Source of the DNA: Pseudonocardia sp.
GTDB taxonomy: Bacteria > Actinomycetota > Actinomycetes > Mycobacteriales > Pseudonocardiaceae
Direction of reading: 5' to 3'
Assembly (NCBI GenBank): GCA_030147065.1
Contig: JASLAP010000127.1
Coordinates: forward strand, 1-29,117
Length of the DNA stretch: 29,117 bases
Positions within the stretch are counted from its first letter, which is position 1. Each line of letters begins with the position of its first letter. Below are positions 1 through 13,621 of this stretch, in pieces. Below the pieces are notes generated by a model. It did no database searches. It saw nothing but the letters and a program-made list of their open reading frames with translations, and had not been told where the DNA came from. The translations under genes were made by a program, and so were the position numbers.

Positions 1-3053
<3,053 letters not shown>

Positions 3054-3057
<4 letters not shown>

Positions 3058-6000
3058 GGGGCCGCCGGCGGATCCGACCGCCGCGGCTGCCGGGGGATGG
3101 AGCTGGTCCCGGGAGCCGGCTCGGCGGGTTCCGCCGAGGCCGCCTCGGCGCTGCGGGCCTGCTCGACCAGCGCGGCCACGCCGGCCGCGGTGGGCTCCTC
3201 GAACAGGCTGCGCATCGGCAGCTTCACCCCGGCCTGCTTGCGGATCAGCGCGATCAGCTGCACCGCGACCAGCGAGTTGCCGCCGAGCTCGAAGAAGTCG
3301 TCGTCGACGCCGATGTCGGCACCGCCGAGCACCTCCCCGAAGACCCGCACCACCAGGGCCTCGGTGTCGGTGCGGGGGGCGACGTAGCCCTCCGAGCGGG
3401 GCCGGGTCGCGGCGGTCGAGGCCACCGCGCCCGCGGCGACCCCCTCCACCGCGTCGGTGGTCAGACCGCCGACCTGCGCCATGAAGGTGGGCAGCGGCAC
3501 GGCGGTGACCACGACCTGCGCACCGAGCGGGTTGGCCAGCAGGCGGTGGAAGGCCTCCACCCCGTCGGCCGGGCTGATCCCGGCCTGCGCGGACCCCGCC
3601 GGGGCCGCCGGCGCCGGCGTCGACACCTCGGCGGCGGGCGCCGGGTCGGTGGTGACCGTGGTGAGCACGGCGTCGGGGTCGACGCGGCGCAGCACGTACT
3701 CCTCGATGCGCGCGATCTCCACGCCGTCGTCGTCCATCAGGGTCACGTCGGCCACGATCACCTCGGCGCCACCCCCGGTGCGGAAGCTCAGGTGGCTCCA
3801 CATCCGGCGGGGCATCGGTGCCCGGGTGAGCACCCGGCCGTAGCTCAGCGGCAGGTAGTGGCCCACCACGCTGAACCGCGCGAACGAGGTGGCCTCGTCG
3901 AGGATGCCCGGGTGCAGCACCCAGCGGTGCAGGTCGCCCGCCACCAGGTCGTCGGGTTCGAGCAGGCCCAGCGCCTCGTTGTCGCCGGTGTACCAGGTGC
4001 GCAGGTTCTGCCAGTGCGGGCCGTAGGTGAGCAGGCTCGACAGCGCGACCCCGCCATACCCGCCCGCCTGCGCGCAGCGCTGGCGGATCGCGACCAGGTC
4101 GTGCACCGGCGCCGTCCCCGGGTCGATCCAGCCGGCGCTGCCGCGGGCGTGGGTGGCGACCCGGCCCCCGGCCAGGCTCTGCACCTGCAGCTCGGCACCG
4201 TCGGGGTCCGGGGTGAACGACACCCGCAGCTGCGCGCTCGTGCCGTCGGGCACCGGCATGGGCTCGACGAAGACGAGGTCCCGCAGCTCGACCACGGCAC
4301 CGGGCGGGCGCTCGGGCAGCGCCACGGAGGCCGCGGCGCGGGCCGCCTCGACGTAGCCGGTGCCCGGCATGAGCGGCACCGGGGACATCCGGTGCTCGTC
4401 GAGCACCCAGTGGGTGGCCGCGGAGACCTCACCGCTGACCCACGGCAGGCCGTCGGCGGGCTCGTGCCGCTCGACCAGCATCGGGTGCTCCAGGGCCGTC
4501 ACCGCGGCCGGTCCAGCGGCACCGGCGTCCGGCGCAGCGGCCGGGTCGGCCACCGCGGCGAGGCCGGTCGGCTCCGCCTCGGCGGCCATGCCGACCTCCA
4601 GCCAGCCGCCCCAGTCGACCGACAGGACCCGGCCGCGCCAGCCGTGCGCCCCGCGGGCGTGGGCGTCGAGGAAGGCGTTGGCGGCGCAGTAGTCCAGCTG
4701 CCCGAAGCCGCCCGCCACGGCGGTGATCGACGAGCACAGCAGCACGAAGTCCAGGTCGAGGTCGCCGAACGCCTCGCGCAGGGCGAGCACACCGCGCACC
4801 TTGGGGGCGAACACGCCCTCGGCGACCGCCCGCTCCTTCACCTCCGTGACACCCCCGCCGGGCACCCCGGCCGCGTGCACGATGCCGGAGATCGGGCCGA
4901 AGGCGGCGGTGGCCTCACGGCGCACCCGGCGCAGGTCCTCGGCGTCGGTGACGTCGGCGGCGAGCACGAGTGCCTCACCGCCCGCCTCCTCGATGCGGCG
5001 CACCGCGGAGATCGCCCGGCGCACCGGCTCCGGGGTCTGCGCGTCGGTGAGCAGGTCGTCCCAGCGCACCCGCGGCGGCAGACCGCGACGCGACAGCAGC
5101 ACCACCCGCGCGCGGTGCCGCCAGGCCATGTCCTCGGCCAGCGTGATGCCGATGCCGCCGAGGCCCCCGGTGATCAGGTAGACGCCGGCCTCGCGCACGG
5201 CGGGCCCGCCCTTGTCGGGCAGCCCGACGTGCTCGTGGTCCTGCACCCACCGGCGTCCGGCCCGCAGCGCCACGACCGGGCTGAGGCCCGCGCCGTCGGT
5301 CTCCGGGCGGTGGGTCAGCGCGGCGACGACGTCCTCGTCCCGCCCGGCCGGGTCGAGGTCGAGGTGCCGCACCGCCAGCCAGGGCAGCTCCAGCGGCACC
5401 ACCCGGGCGTAGGCGGTGAGGGTCGCGTGCTCGGGGGACACCAGGTCGGCCCCGGTGACGTCCGCGGTTCCCCGGGTGAGCACCTCCAGGCGCACCCGGT
5501 CGGGGTGCTCACCCGCGGCCAGCGCCTGGACCAGGCCCAGCGCGCTGAAGAACCCGCGGTCCTGAGCCGCCCACACGTCCTGCGACGGCGCCGGGGCGGC
5601 TGCCCAGGCGTGCACGATCCGGTCGGGGACACCGCTCGTCGCCAGGTCGGCCAGCAGCGCGTCGTAGTCCTCCCGCTCGGCCGGTCGCACGGTGTATCCG
5701 GTCGCCGTGCGGGCGAACGCGTCGCCGGGGCGCACCTCGACCACGTCGGTGCCCGCGGCACGGAGCAGCGCGGCGAGCGGGCCGTCGTCGACGAAGGCCA
5801 GGCAGCGGGCGGTCGGGGCCTCCGTGGAGACGCCGGGGGGCAGCTGGCGCCACACCGGTGCCCAGGCGAAGTCCTCGATGCCGACGCGGCCACCCAGCTC
5901 GGAGCGCGAGGAGATCACGGTGTTCTGGGCCATGAACCCCCCGGCGTCCGCGGCGGGCTCGATCCAGGCTCGGGTGCGCTCCCACGGGTAGGTCGGCAGC

Positions 6001-8621
6001 GCGACCACCCGCGCGCGCGGCACGACGGCGTCGGCGGCGGAGGTCAGTCCCCTGGTCCAGAGGCTGCCCGCGGCCTGGCGGATCGCGCGCTGGTCCGACG
6101 CGGCGTCCCGCGGTCCGGGCAGGCTCGCCAGCGGAGCCGGGGCCTCCCGGGAGAGCATGGCGCGCACCAGCCCGCCCAGCTGCCGGCCGGGACCGCACTC
6201 GAGGAAGGTCCACTCGCCGTCGGCCAGCAGCCGGGTCACCCCGTCGCCGAAGCGCACCGGCTCACGCAGGTGCCGGGCCCAGTACGACGGGTCGGTCGCC
6301 TGCTCCGCGGTGATCCAGTCACCGGTGACGTTGGACAGGAACGGCATGCTCGGCGCCGTACGGGGGATCGACGCCACCAGGTCGCGGAAGGCGGGCAGGA
6401 CCGGTTCCATCATCGTGGAGTGGAACGCGTGCGAGGTCCGCAGCAGCGTGGCGCCCGCCTCGTCGGCACCGACGGTCTCGGCGAACCGCTCGACCAGCGG
6501 CGTCGGCCCGGCCACGACGCAGGTGCCCGGCGCGTTGATCGTGGCGATGTCCAGCCCGGCGGGCAGCAACGGGCGGACGTGCTCCTCATCGAGGCGGACG
6601 GCGAGCATCGACCCGGCGGGCATGCGCTGCATCAGCGCGCCCCGCGCGAGCACCAGGCGCAGCGCGTCGGGCAGTGTGAACACGCCCGCGACCGTGGCGG
6701 CGACGTACTCGCCGATGCTGTGGCCCAGCATCGCGGCGGGCTCGACGCCCCAGGAGCGCCACAGCCGTGCCAGCGCGTACTCCACGACGAACAGGGCGGG
6801 CTGGGTGCGGCTGGTGCGGCGCAGCTCCTCCTCGCCGTCGGCGGCGAACAGGATCCGGCGGATGTCGCCCAGCTCCGCGCCCTCGGCGTGCCCGGCGAGG
6901 ATCTCCGCGCACTCGTCGACGGTGCCGCGGAAGACCGGCTCGGTCTCGTAGAGCCGCGCCCCCATCCCCGCGTACTGGGCGCCCTGGCCGGAGAACAGGA
7001 ACGCCACCCGCGGCTCGCGCCGGGGCGCCGTGCCGGTGACCAGGCGCTTGCGGTCCTCCAGCGCGGCCACGGCGTCGGCGACGTCGGAGGCCACGACGAC
7101 GGCGCGCTGCGCCAGCTCACGCCGGCCCCGGCGCAGGGTGTGCGCGACGTCGGCCAGGTGGAGCTCGGGATGCGCGGCGAGGTGCTCGCGCAGCTGCCGC
7201 ACCGCGGCCTCCAGCGCGGTGGGGGTGCGGGCCGAGAGCTGCAGCAGGTGCTCGCCGGACTCCGCGGGCGCGGCGGGCTCGCGGGTCGGGGCCTGCTGCA
7301 GGATCGCGTGGGCGTTGGTGCCGCCGATGCCGAACGAGCTCACCGCGGCCCGCCGGGGCGCGTCGCCGGTCTCCCACGGGGTCAGCTCGGCGGCGACGTA
7401 GAACGGGTTCTCCCCGAAGTCGATCTTCGGGTTGGGCTCGGTGTAGTGCAGCGACGGCGGGATCACGCCGTGCTCCAGCGCCAGCACGGTCTTGATCAGG
7501 GCGGCGATGCCCGCGGCCTGGCCGAGGTGGCCGATGTTGGACTTGACCGAACCGATCGCGCACCAGCCGCGCTCGTCGGTGTCGCGCTGGTAGACGGTGC
7601 TCAGCGCGCCGACCTCGATCGGGTCGCCGAGCGAGGTGCCGGTGCCGTGCGCCTCGACGTAGGTGATCGAGCGCGGGTCCACCCCGGCCATGCCCAGGGT
7701 CTGGGCGATCACCGCGGCCTGGCCCTCCGTGCTCGGGGCGGAGAAGCCCACCTTGGTGTCGCCGTCGTTGTTGATGGCGTTGCCCAGCACCACGGCGCGC
7801 ACGTTGTCGCCGTCGGCGATCGCGTCCTCCAGCCGCTTGAGGACCACCGCGCCACCGCCGCTGCCCCAGATCGTGCCCTTGGCATCGACGTCGAAGGGCC
7901 GGCAGTGCCCGTCGGGCGCGACGATGCCGTCCTCGTCGTAGAGGTAGCCGTGCCCCGGTGGGACGTCGATGGTGGCCCCGCCGGTGACGGCCACGTCGCA
8001 CTCGCCGTTGCGCAGCGCCTCGCACGCCAGGTGCAGCGCCACGAGCGAGCTGGAGCAGGCCGTGTTCATCGTCAGGCTCGGGCCGCGCAGCCCCAGCTTG
8101 TAGGACGACAGGGTGGCCGCGTAGTCGGGGTGGTTGCCCACCATCACCGCGAGCCAGCCCGCCGCGGCGTAGGCCTGCGGGTTGCTGCGGATGTTGAGCC
8201 ACTGGTAGACGTCGGGGCCGACGGTGGCGTACATGCCGATCTCACCGTCGTAGCGGGCCGGGTCGCAGCCCGCGTCCTCCAGCGCGGTGTGGGTCAGCTC
8301 CAGCAGCAGCCGGTGCTGCGGGTCGCGGATCTCCGCCTCGCGCACCGACATGCCGAAGAACCCGTTGTCCAGGCCGTCGTGGTCGTCGAGCAGCGCGGCC
8401 GCGGGCACGAAGTTGGCCGCGGAGACGATCTGCTCCGGCACGCCGAGGGCGCGCTGCTCGTCGTGGCTGTAGAAGCGGACCCCCTCGACCCCGTCGACGA
8501 GGTTCTGCCAGAACTGCTCGGCGTTCGCCGCTCCGGGCACCCGGCAGGCCAGCCCGATGACGGCGATGGACTCGACCGCCGGTGCCGCTGCGGACCCGTC
8601 CGTGGGGTGGGGGATGGTCAT
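3054..8621 (-). CDS. Type I polyketide synthase module, KS-AT-KR-DH-ACP (hybrid NRPS/PKS)
   Basis: This 1855-residue protein adds one ketide unit. The KS (about 15-430) has TACSSSL near residue 186, EAHGTGT and NIGHL, the full Cys-His-His set. The AT (about 536-840) has GQGAQ, the nucleophile motif GHSIGE near 632 and HAFHS, which points to malonyl-CoA. The KR (about 900-1350 including its structural half) has the NADPH motif GGLGGIG and the Ser/Tyr/Asn residues in LCSSITA and DYCAANAF, so it looks active; the LDD motif of B-type KRs is absent. A DH-type double hot-dog (about 1377-1650) follows, with EHRMSPVPLMPG and LHPGILDEATS. The ACP is near 1745-1820 with FFELGGNSL. KR before DH is the reverse of textbook modular PKSs and recalls enediyne and PUFA synthases. 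It is translationally coupled to NRPS genes on both sides. Confidence 0.95.
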
Positions 8622-11600
8622 GGCTGGCTGCCTCCCGGTTCCGCCGCGCTGCCGCGGACGGTGTTCCTGCGGTGGTGGCGCTCGCGCCGGGCGGTGGCCC
8701 GGCGCGCCGCCCGGTCAAGGGCCGTGCGGTGGTCGGTCCCGGGGTCCCCGGATCCGCCGTCGAGGTGAGCGGCGAGCGCCCGCACCGTGGGGTGCCGGAA
8801 CAGCTCGACGATCGGCACCCGCCTGCCCGTCTCGGTGGCGAGCCGGTCGGCCACCGCGACCAGGGCGAGCGAGTGCCCGCCCGCGTCGAAGAAGTTCTCC
8901 GCGGCACCGATGCGGGGCCTGCCGAGCACCGATCGCCAGATGCCCGCGACGGTGCGCTCGGTGGGCGTGCGCAGCTCCTCGTCCGAGGCCCGGGCGGGCG
9001 ACCGGTGCGCGGTGGCGAGCAGGGCCACCCGGTCGACCTTGCCGTTCGGCGTCAGCGGGATGGCGGGCACGGGGGTCAGGTCGGCGGGAACGGCGTACTC
9101 GGGCAGCAGGCGTCGCAGCGCGTCGAGCACGGCGGCGGGGCGCAGGTCCGGCTGGGCGGGGACGACGAACGCGCGGATCACCCGCTCGCCGTCGGCCTCG
9201 GCCACGACGGCGGCCGCGGCGCGGACACCCGCCTGCGCGGCGAGCACGGCCTGGACCTCGCCCAGCTCCACCCGGAAGCCGCGCACCTGGACCTGGTCGT
9301 CCCGGCGGCCCGCCAGCACGACCGCACCGTCCGGCCGGTGCCGCCCGAGGTCACCGGTGTGGAAGGTCCGGTCGTCCGGGTCGCCCGAGCCGGGTGCGGC
9401 ACCGAAGCGCCGGGCGGTGGCCGCCGGGTCGAGGTAGCCCTGGGCCAGCCGCCTGCTGCGGATCACGACCTCGCCCAACTCGCCCACCGCGGCGGGGTGG
9501 CCGTGGGCGTCGAGGACCAGCAGCGCGCTGCCCGGGACGGGGTGCCCCACCGGCACCGCCCCGGCGTCGGCGGCGGCCGGGCCGGTGACCTCGAACCAGG
9601 CGTGGGCCTGCGGGGTCTCGGTGGTGCCGTAGAGGTTGACCAGCCGCGCCGCGGGCGCCAGCGAGCGCAGCCGGACGACGTCGGCACCGGTCAGCTGGTC
9701 GCCGGCCAGTGCGACCAGCCGCAGATCGGGCAGCGGATCCGGGTCCCCGCCGGCGCCCGCGCCCAGCAGGCGGGCCAGCTGCGGGCTGAGGTGGGCGACG
9801 GTGACCCGGCGGGTGCGCAGCCACTCCCGCAGCCGGGCGGGATCGCGGATGCGGTCGTGCTCGGGCACCAGCAGCCGGGCACCGGTGGTCAGCGGCGCGA
9901 ACATCTCGCGCAGCGCCGGGTCGTGGCCCAGCCCGGACAGCAGCGCCACCCGGTCGCCCGGACCGATCCGGAAGGTCGCGCAGTACCAGGTGAGGAACCC
10001 GGTGAGCGCGGGGGTGCGCACCGCGACGGGCTGCGGCTCACCGGTGGTGCCGGAGGTGAACACCAGGTACTCGCCCGGCCCGGCCGCGGTGGTCGCCTCC
10101 GCGGGGCCGTCGGCCCGCACCACGGGCAGGTGGGCAAGCTCGGCGGGCACCGGGGTGTCCGCCTCGGCCAGCACCGCGACGGCGCCCGCGGCACGGGCCT
10201 GCGCGGCCAGCCGCTGCGGGGGCAGCGTCGCGTCGAGGACCGCCCACCGGGCACCGGCGTCGAGCACGCCGGCGAGCAGGGCGGGCAACCGGGCGCAGCG
10301 GGTGGCCAGCACGCCCACCACCTGTCCCGGTGCGACCGCCCGCAGCGCGCCCACCACGCCCGCCCGCACGGCGGCGAGCTCGCGGTAGGTCAGGGTCCCG
10401 GTCTCCGACTCCACGGCCGGGACGTCGGGCGTGCGCGAGGCGGCGGCGGTGAGCAGGGCGGTGAGCGGCGGCGCGGACGGCATCGGCGGCAGCGGGTCCG
10501 ACCAGGCCGGGAGGGCGCTGCCCGGCGGGCGGGCCGCCGCCTCGCCGACCGGCCGGTGCGGGGCGGCGGTCAGCTCGGCGACCAGACGGGTGTACGCGGC
10601 GAGGTAGCCCTCGACCCGCTCGCTGTCGTGGAGGGCCGGATCGTGCACGGCCTCCAGCACGATCGCGGCGTCCCGCTCGATCACGTAGAGGGTGAGGTCG
10701 AACGGTGAGCCCGGCACCCCCGCCGCGACGGGTTCCGCCGCGCACCCGGGCAGCTCCAACCGGGCGTGGGTGAAGTTGTAGGAGTTGACCAGCACCTGGA
10801 CGAGCGGGCTGCGGCTGAGGTCGCGCGGCACCCGCAGGGCGTCGACCAGCCGCTCCAGCGGTGCGTCCCGGTGCGCCATCGCCGCGGCCAGTTCCTCGCC
10901 CACCCGCCGGACGTGCGCGGCGAAGTCGTCGGTGTCGACCACCTGCAGCCGGATCGGGAGGATCTGCAGCAGGAGCCCGACGACGTCGGCGTGCGCGGCC
11001 TCGTCGCGGTCGGCCACCGGAGCGCCGACGATCATGTCCGTCGCGCCGGTCGTCCGGCGCACCAGCTGCGCGAAGGCCGCCAGCAGCACCGCGTACGTCG
11101 TGGTGCCGAGCCCACGGGCCAGCACGCCGACCCCCGCGGCCGTCGGCCCTTCGATCCGCGCGGTGCACCGCGCCCCGCGCAGGCTCTGCACGGAGGGCCG
11201 CGGCCGGTCGCGCGGCAGGTCGACGACGGTGGGTGCCCCCTTCAGGTGCGCGGTCCACCAGGCGACCTGCAGCGCCGCGGGCCGGTCAGCCAGCGCGGCC
11301 GCATAGCCGGCGAATGAGGCCGGCTGCGGCGGCAGGTCCGGCTCGTGCCCGGCCAGGGCGGCCGCATAGGCGCGCGCCAGGTCCCGGTAGAGCACGTCCT
11401 GGGACCAGCCGTCGAAGACGGTGTGGTGCACCGTGAGGGCCAGTACCTGCTCGTCGGGGCCGAGCCGGAGCACCGCGGCGCGCAGCAACGGCCCGGTGGC
11501 CAGGTCGAACGGGATGCGCGCCTCGGAGTCGAGGGCGGCCCGCACCGCCTCCTCCCCCACCAGGTCCACCACGCGGAGCCGTACCTCGGCCCGGGCAACG

Positions 11601-13621
11601 ACCTCGGCCACGGGCTCGCCGCCGGCGTCCGGGAAGCGCAGGCGCAACGCGTCGTGCCGCCGCAGCACGGCCGCGAGTGCCGCCCGCAGCGCGTCGAGGT
11701 CCAGCCGGCCGCGGATGCGCTCGGCGAACGCGATGTTGTGCACCGGGGTGCCCGGCGTCATCCGTTCGACGAACCACATCCGGCGCTGGGCCGGGGTCAT
11801 CGACACCCGCCGGTCGACGACGGCGCCCGCGCCGGGCGGGTCCGCCCGCGCCGGTGCTGCTGCCACCCGCTCGGCCAGCGCGGCGAGCGTGGGTGCGGCC
11901 CAGACGTCCTGCACCGACACCTCCCGGCGCAGGTCGCGACGCAGCACGGCGGCCAGGCGCATCGCGTCCAGCGAGTGCCCTCCGGCGGCGAAGAAGCCCT
12001 CGGCGGGGTCGGGCCCGCCGATCCCCAGCACCGCGGACCAGGCCGCCGCCACGGCGGCCCCGACCGGGCCGTCCACCGGCGGCGGTGTCGCGGCGCCGGG
12101 GGAGTCGTCCGCCGCCCGCCGCAGCGCGGTCAGGTCGGTCTTCCCCGCCACGGTCAGCGGGATCCGGTCCAGGCGGACCACCCGCCCGGGGATCATGTAG
12201 GCGGGCAGCAGCGTCGCGCAGTGCGCCCGCAGCTCGGCGGGACCGGGCCCGTCGGTGGGGGTCAGGTAGGCCGTCAACCTGCCGCCGACGGCGTCGACGA
12301 CCGCGTGCGCGACCCCCGGGTGGCCGCGGAGGACGACCTCGATCTCGCCGATCTCGACGCGCTGACCCTGCACCTTGACCTGCCGGTCGAGGCGGCCGAG
12401 GAACCCGATCCGCCCGTCGGGCTCCCAGGCGACGCGGTCACCGGTGCGGAACAGCCGCGAGCCGGGCACGCCGGAGAAGGGGTCGGGGACGAAGCGCTGC
12501 GCCGTCAGCTCCGGACGCCGCCAGTAGCCGACGGCGACCTGTGGTCCGCCCAGGTACAGCTCGCCGGCCTCCCCCACCGCGCAGGGCCGCAACTGCTCGT
12601 CCAGGACGTGGGCACTGCACCCGGCCAGCGGCCTGCCGATCGGCACCGGTCGCGACCACTCACCGGTCAGCTCGCCGCCCACGACGCAGACGGTGGCCTC
12701 GGTCGGGCCGTACCAGTTGTGCAGGCGGCGGCGCGGGGGTGCCGACCAGCGGGCCACCTGCTCCGGCCCGGGCGCCTCGCCCGCGGTGACGACGTCGCGC
12801 AACTGCGGCAGGCCCGCCGGATCGAGCAGCGGCAGCAGCGCAGGCGGGACGAAACCCCAGGTGACCTCGTGGTGTGCCAGGAACCGCTGCAGGGCGACCG
12901 GGTCGGCGCGGGCCTCGTCGGGCACCAGTGCGACGACACCCCCGCAGGTCAGCGGCGTGAGCAAGTCCAGCACCGAGACGTCGAAGCCCAGCGCGGAGAA
13001 CGCGCCCGCCCGGCGGCCGGCGCCCAGCCCGAAGTGCGCGGCGGCGGCGGTGACGAAGGCGGTGACGCTGCGGTGGGCCACCGCGACGCCCTTGGGCCGC
13101 CCGGTGGAGCCGGAGGTGAACAGCACGTAGGCGAGGTCGTCCGGGCCGGCCGGGCCCGGTACGGGCACCGCGTCGGCGACCGGCCGGCCGCCACCGATCG
13201 GGACGAGCACCGGCCCGGTGCCCGCCAGCACGTGGCCGACGTCGTCGGCGACCACCACCGCCGTACCCGCGTCCTCGACGATCTGGGCGAGCCGCGCGGG
13301 TGGGTGTGCCGGGTCCAGCGCCACGTACGCCGCGCCGGCGGCCAGCACCCCCAGCACCGCGACCGGCAGGTGCACCCCCCGGCCGGAGCAGATCCCGACC
13401 AGGTCACCCGGCTCGACGCGGTGCCGGGCGAGCCGGTCGGCGAGCGCTGCCGCGGCCCGGGTCAGCTCCCGGTAGGTCAGCAGGGCGGCTCCCTGCACCA
13501 CGGCCGGGGCGTCGGGCGTCCGGCGCGCCTGCGCGAGCACGAGGTCCCACGGGCCGGCGGCCGGGGGATCGTGCGCGGGCCCCCGCGTCCACTCCTGCGG
13601 CACCGGGGCCGCGTCGCTCAT
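8618..13621 (-). CDS. Non-ribosomal peptide synthetase, A-T-C-A-T (initiation plus first elongation)
   Basis: This protein has 1667 residues from the ATG at 13621; that start overlaps the upstream stop (ATGA) and is preferred to an in-frame start 34 codons earlier inside the upstream gene. No condensation domain precedes A1, so this looks like the loading protein. A1 (about 20-500) has TSGSTGRPKG, GFDVSVLDLL, YGPTEATVCV and AGKTDLTAL; its by-eye code is D-V-L-A-V-A-W-V-C-K, which I cannot assign. T1 has AGGHSLDAM near 547. C2 (about 605-1020) has HHTVFDGWS. A2 (about 1060-1528) is divergent: HDPALREMF replaces the usual FDxSxxE stretch and YGTTETPQA replaces YGPTE; its code is D-P-R-Q-A-A-L-Q-A-K, not assigned. 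T2 has AGGHSLALV near 1581, followed by a charged linker. The product passes to the KS of the next protein. Confidence 0.94.
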   Translation of the reverse strand: MSDAAPVPQEWTRGPAHDPPAAGPWDLVLAQARRTPDAPAVVQGAALLTYRELTRAAAALADRLARHRVEPGDLVGICSGRGVHLPVAVLGVLAAGAAYVALDPAHPPARLAQIVEDAGTAVVVADDVGHVLAGTGPVLVPIGGGRPVADAVPVPGPAGPDDLAYVLFTSGSTGRPKGVAVAHRSVTAFVTAAAAHFGLGAGRRAGAFSALGFDVSVLDLLTPLTCGGVVALVPDEARADPVALQRFLAHHEVTWGFVPPALLPLLDPAGLPQLRDVVTAGEAPGPEQVARWSAPPRRRLHNWYGPTEATVCVVGGELTGEWSRPVPIGRPLAGCSAHVLDEQLRPCAVGEAGELYLGGPQVAVGYWRRPELTAQRFVPDPFSGVPGSRLFRTGDRVAWEPDGRIGFLGRLDRQVKVQGQRVEIGEIEVVLRGHPGVAHAVVDAVGGRLTAYLTPTDGPGPAELRAHCATLLPAYMIPGRVVRLDRIPLTVAGKTDLTALRRAADDSPGAATPPPVDGPVGAAVAAAWSAVLGIGGPDPAEGFFAAGGHSLDAMRLAAVLRRDLRREVSVQDVWAAPTLAALAERVAAAPARADPPGAGAVVDRRVSMTPAQRRMWFVERMTPGTPVHNIAFAERIRGRLDLDALRAALAAVLRRHDALRLRFPDAGGEPVAEVVARAEVRLRVVDLVGEEAVRAALDSEARIPFDLATGPLLRAAVLRLGPDEQVLALTVHHTVFDGWSQDVLYRDLARAYAAALAGHEPDLPPQPASFAGYAAALADRPAALQVAWWTAHLKGAPTVVDLPRDRPRPSVQSLRGARCTARIEGPTAAGVGVLARGLGTTTYAVLLAAFAQLVRRTTGATDMIVGAPVADRDEAAHADVVGLLLQILPIRLQVVDTDDFAAHVRRVGEELAAAMAHRDAPLERLVDALRVPRDLSRSPLVQVLVNSYNFTHARLELPGCAAEPVAAGVPGSPFDLTLYVIERDAAIVLEAVHDPALHDSERVEGYLAAYTRLVAELTAAPHRPVGEAAARPPGSALPAWSDPLPPMPSAPPLTALLTAAASRTPDVPAVESETGTLTYRELAAVRAGVVGALRAVAPGQVVGVLATRCARLPALLAGVLDAGARWAVLDATLPPQRLAAQARAAGAVAVLAEADTPVPAELAHLPVVRADGPAEATTAAGPGEYLVFTSGTTGEPQPVAVRTPALTGFLTWYCATFRIGPGDRVALLSGLGHDPALREMFAPLTTGARLLVPEHDRIRDPARLREWLRTRRVTVAHLSPQLARLLGAGAGGDPDPLPDLRLVALAGDQLTGADVVRLRSLAPAARLVNLYGTTETPQAHAWFEVTGPAAADAGAVPVGHPVPGSALLVLDAHGHPAAVGELGEVVIRSRRLAQGYLDPAATARRFGAAPGSGDPDDRTFHTGDLGRHRPDGAVVLAGRRDDQVQVRGFRVELGEVQAVLAAQAGVRAAAAVVAEADGERVIRAFVVPAQPDLRPAAVLDALRRLLPEYAVPADLTPVPAIPLTPNGKVDRVALLATAHRSPARASDEELRTPTERTVAGIWRSVLGRPRIGAAENFFDAGGHSLALVAVADRLATETGRRVPIVELFRHPTVRALAAHLDGGSGDPGTDHRTALDRAARRATARRERHHRRNTVRGSAAEPGGSQP

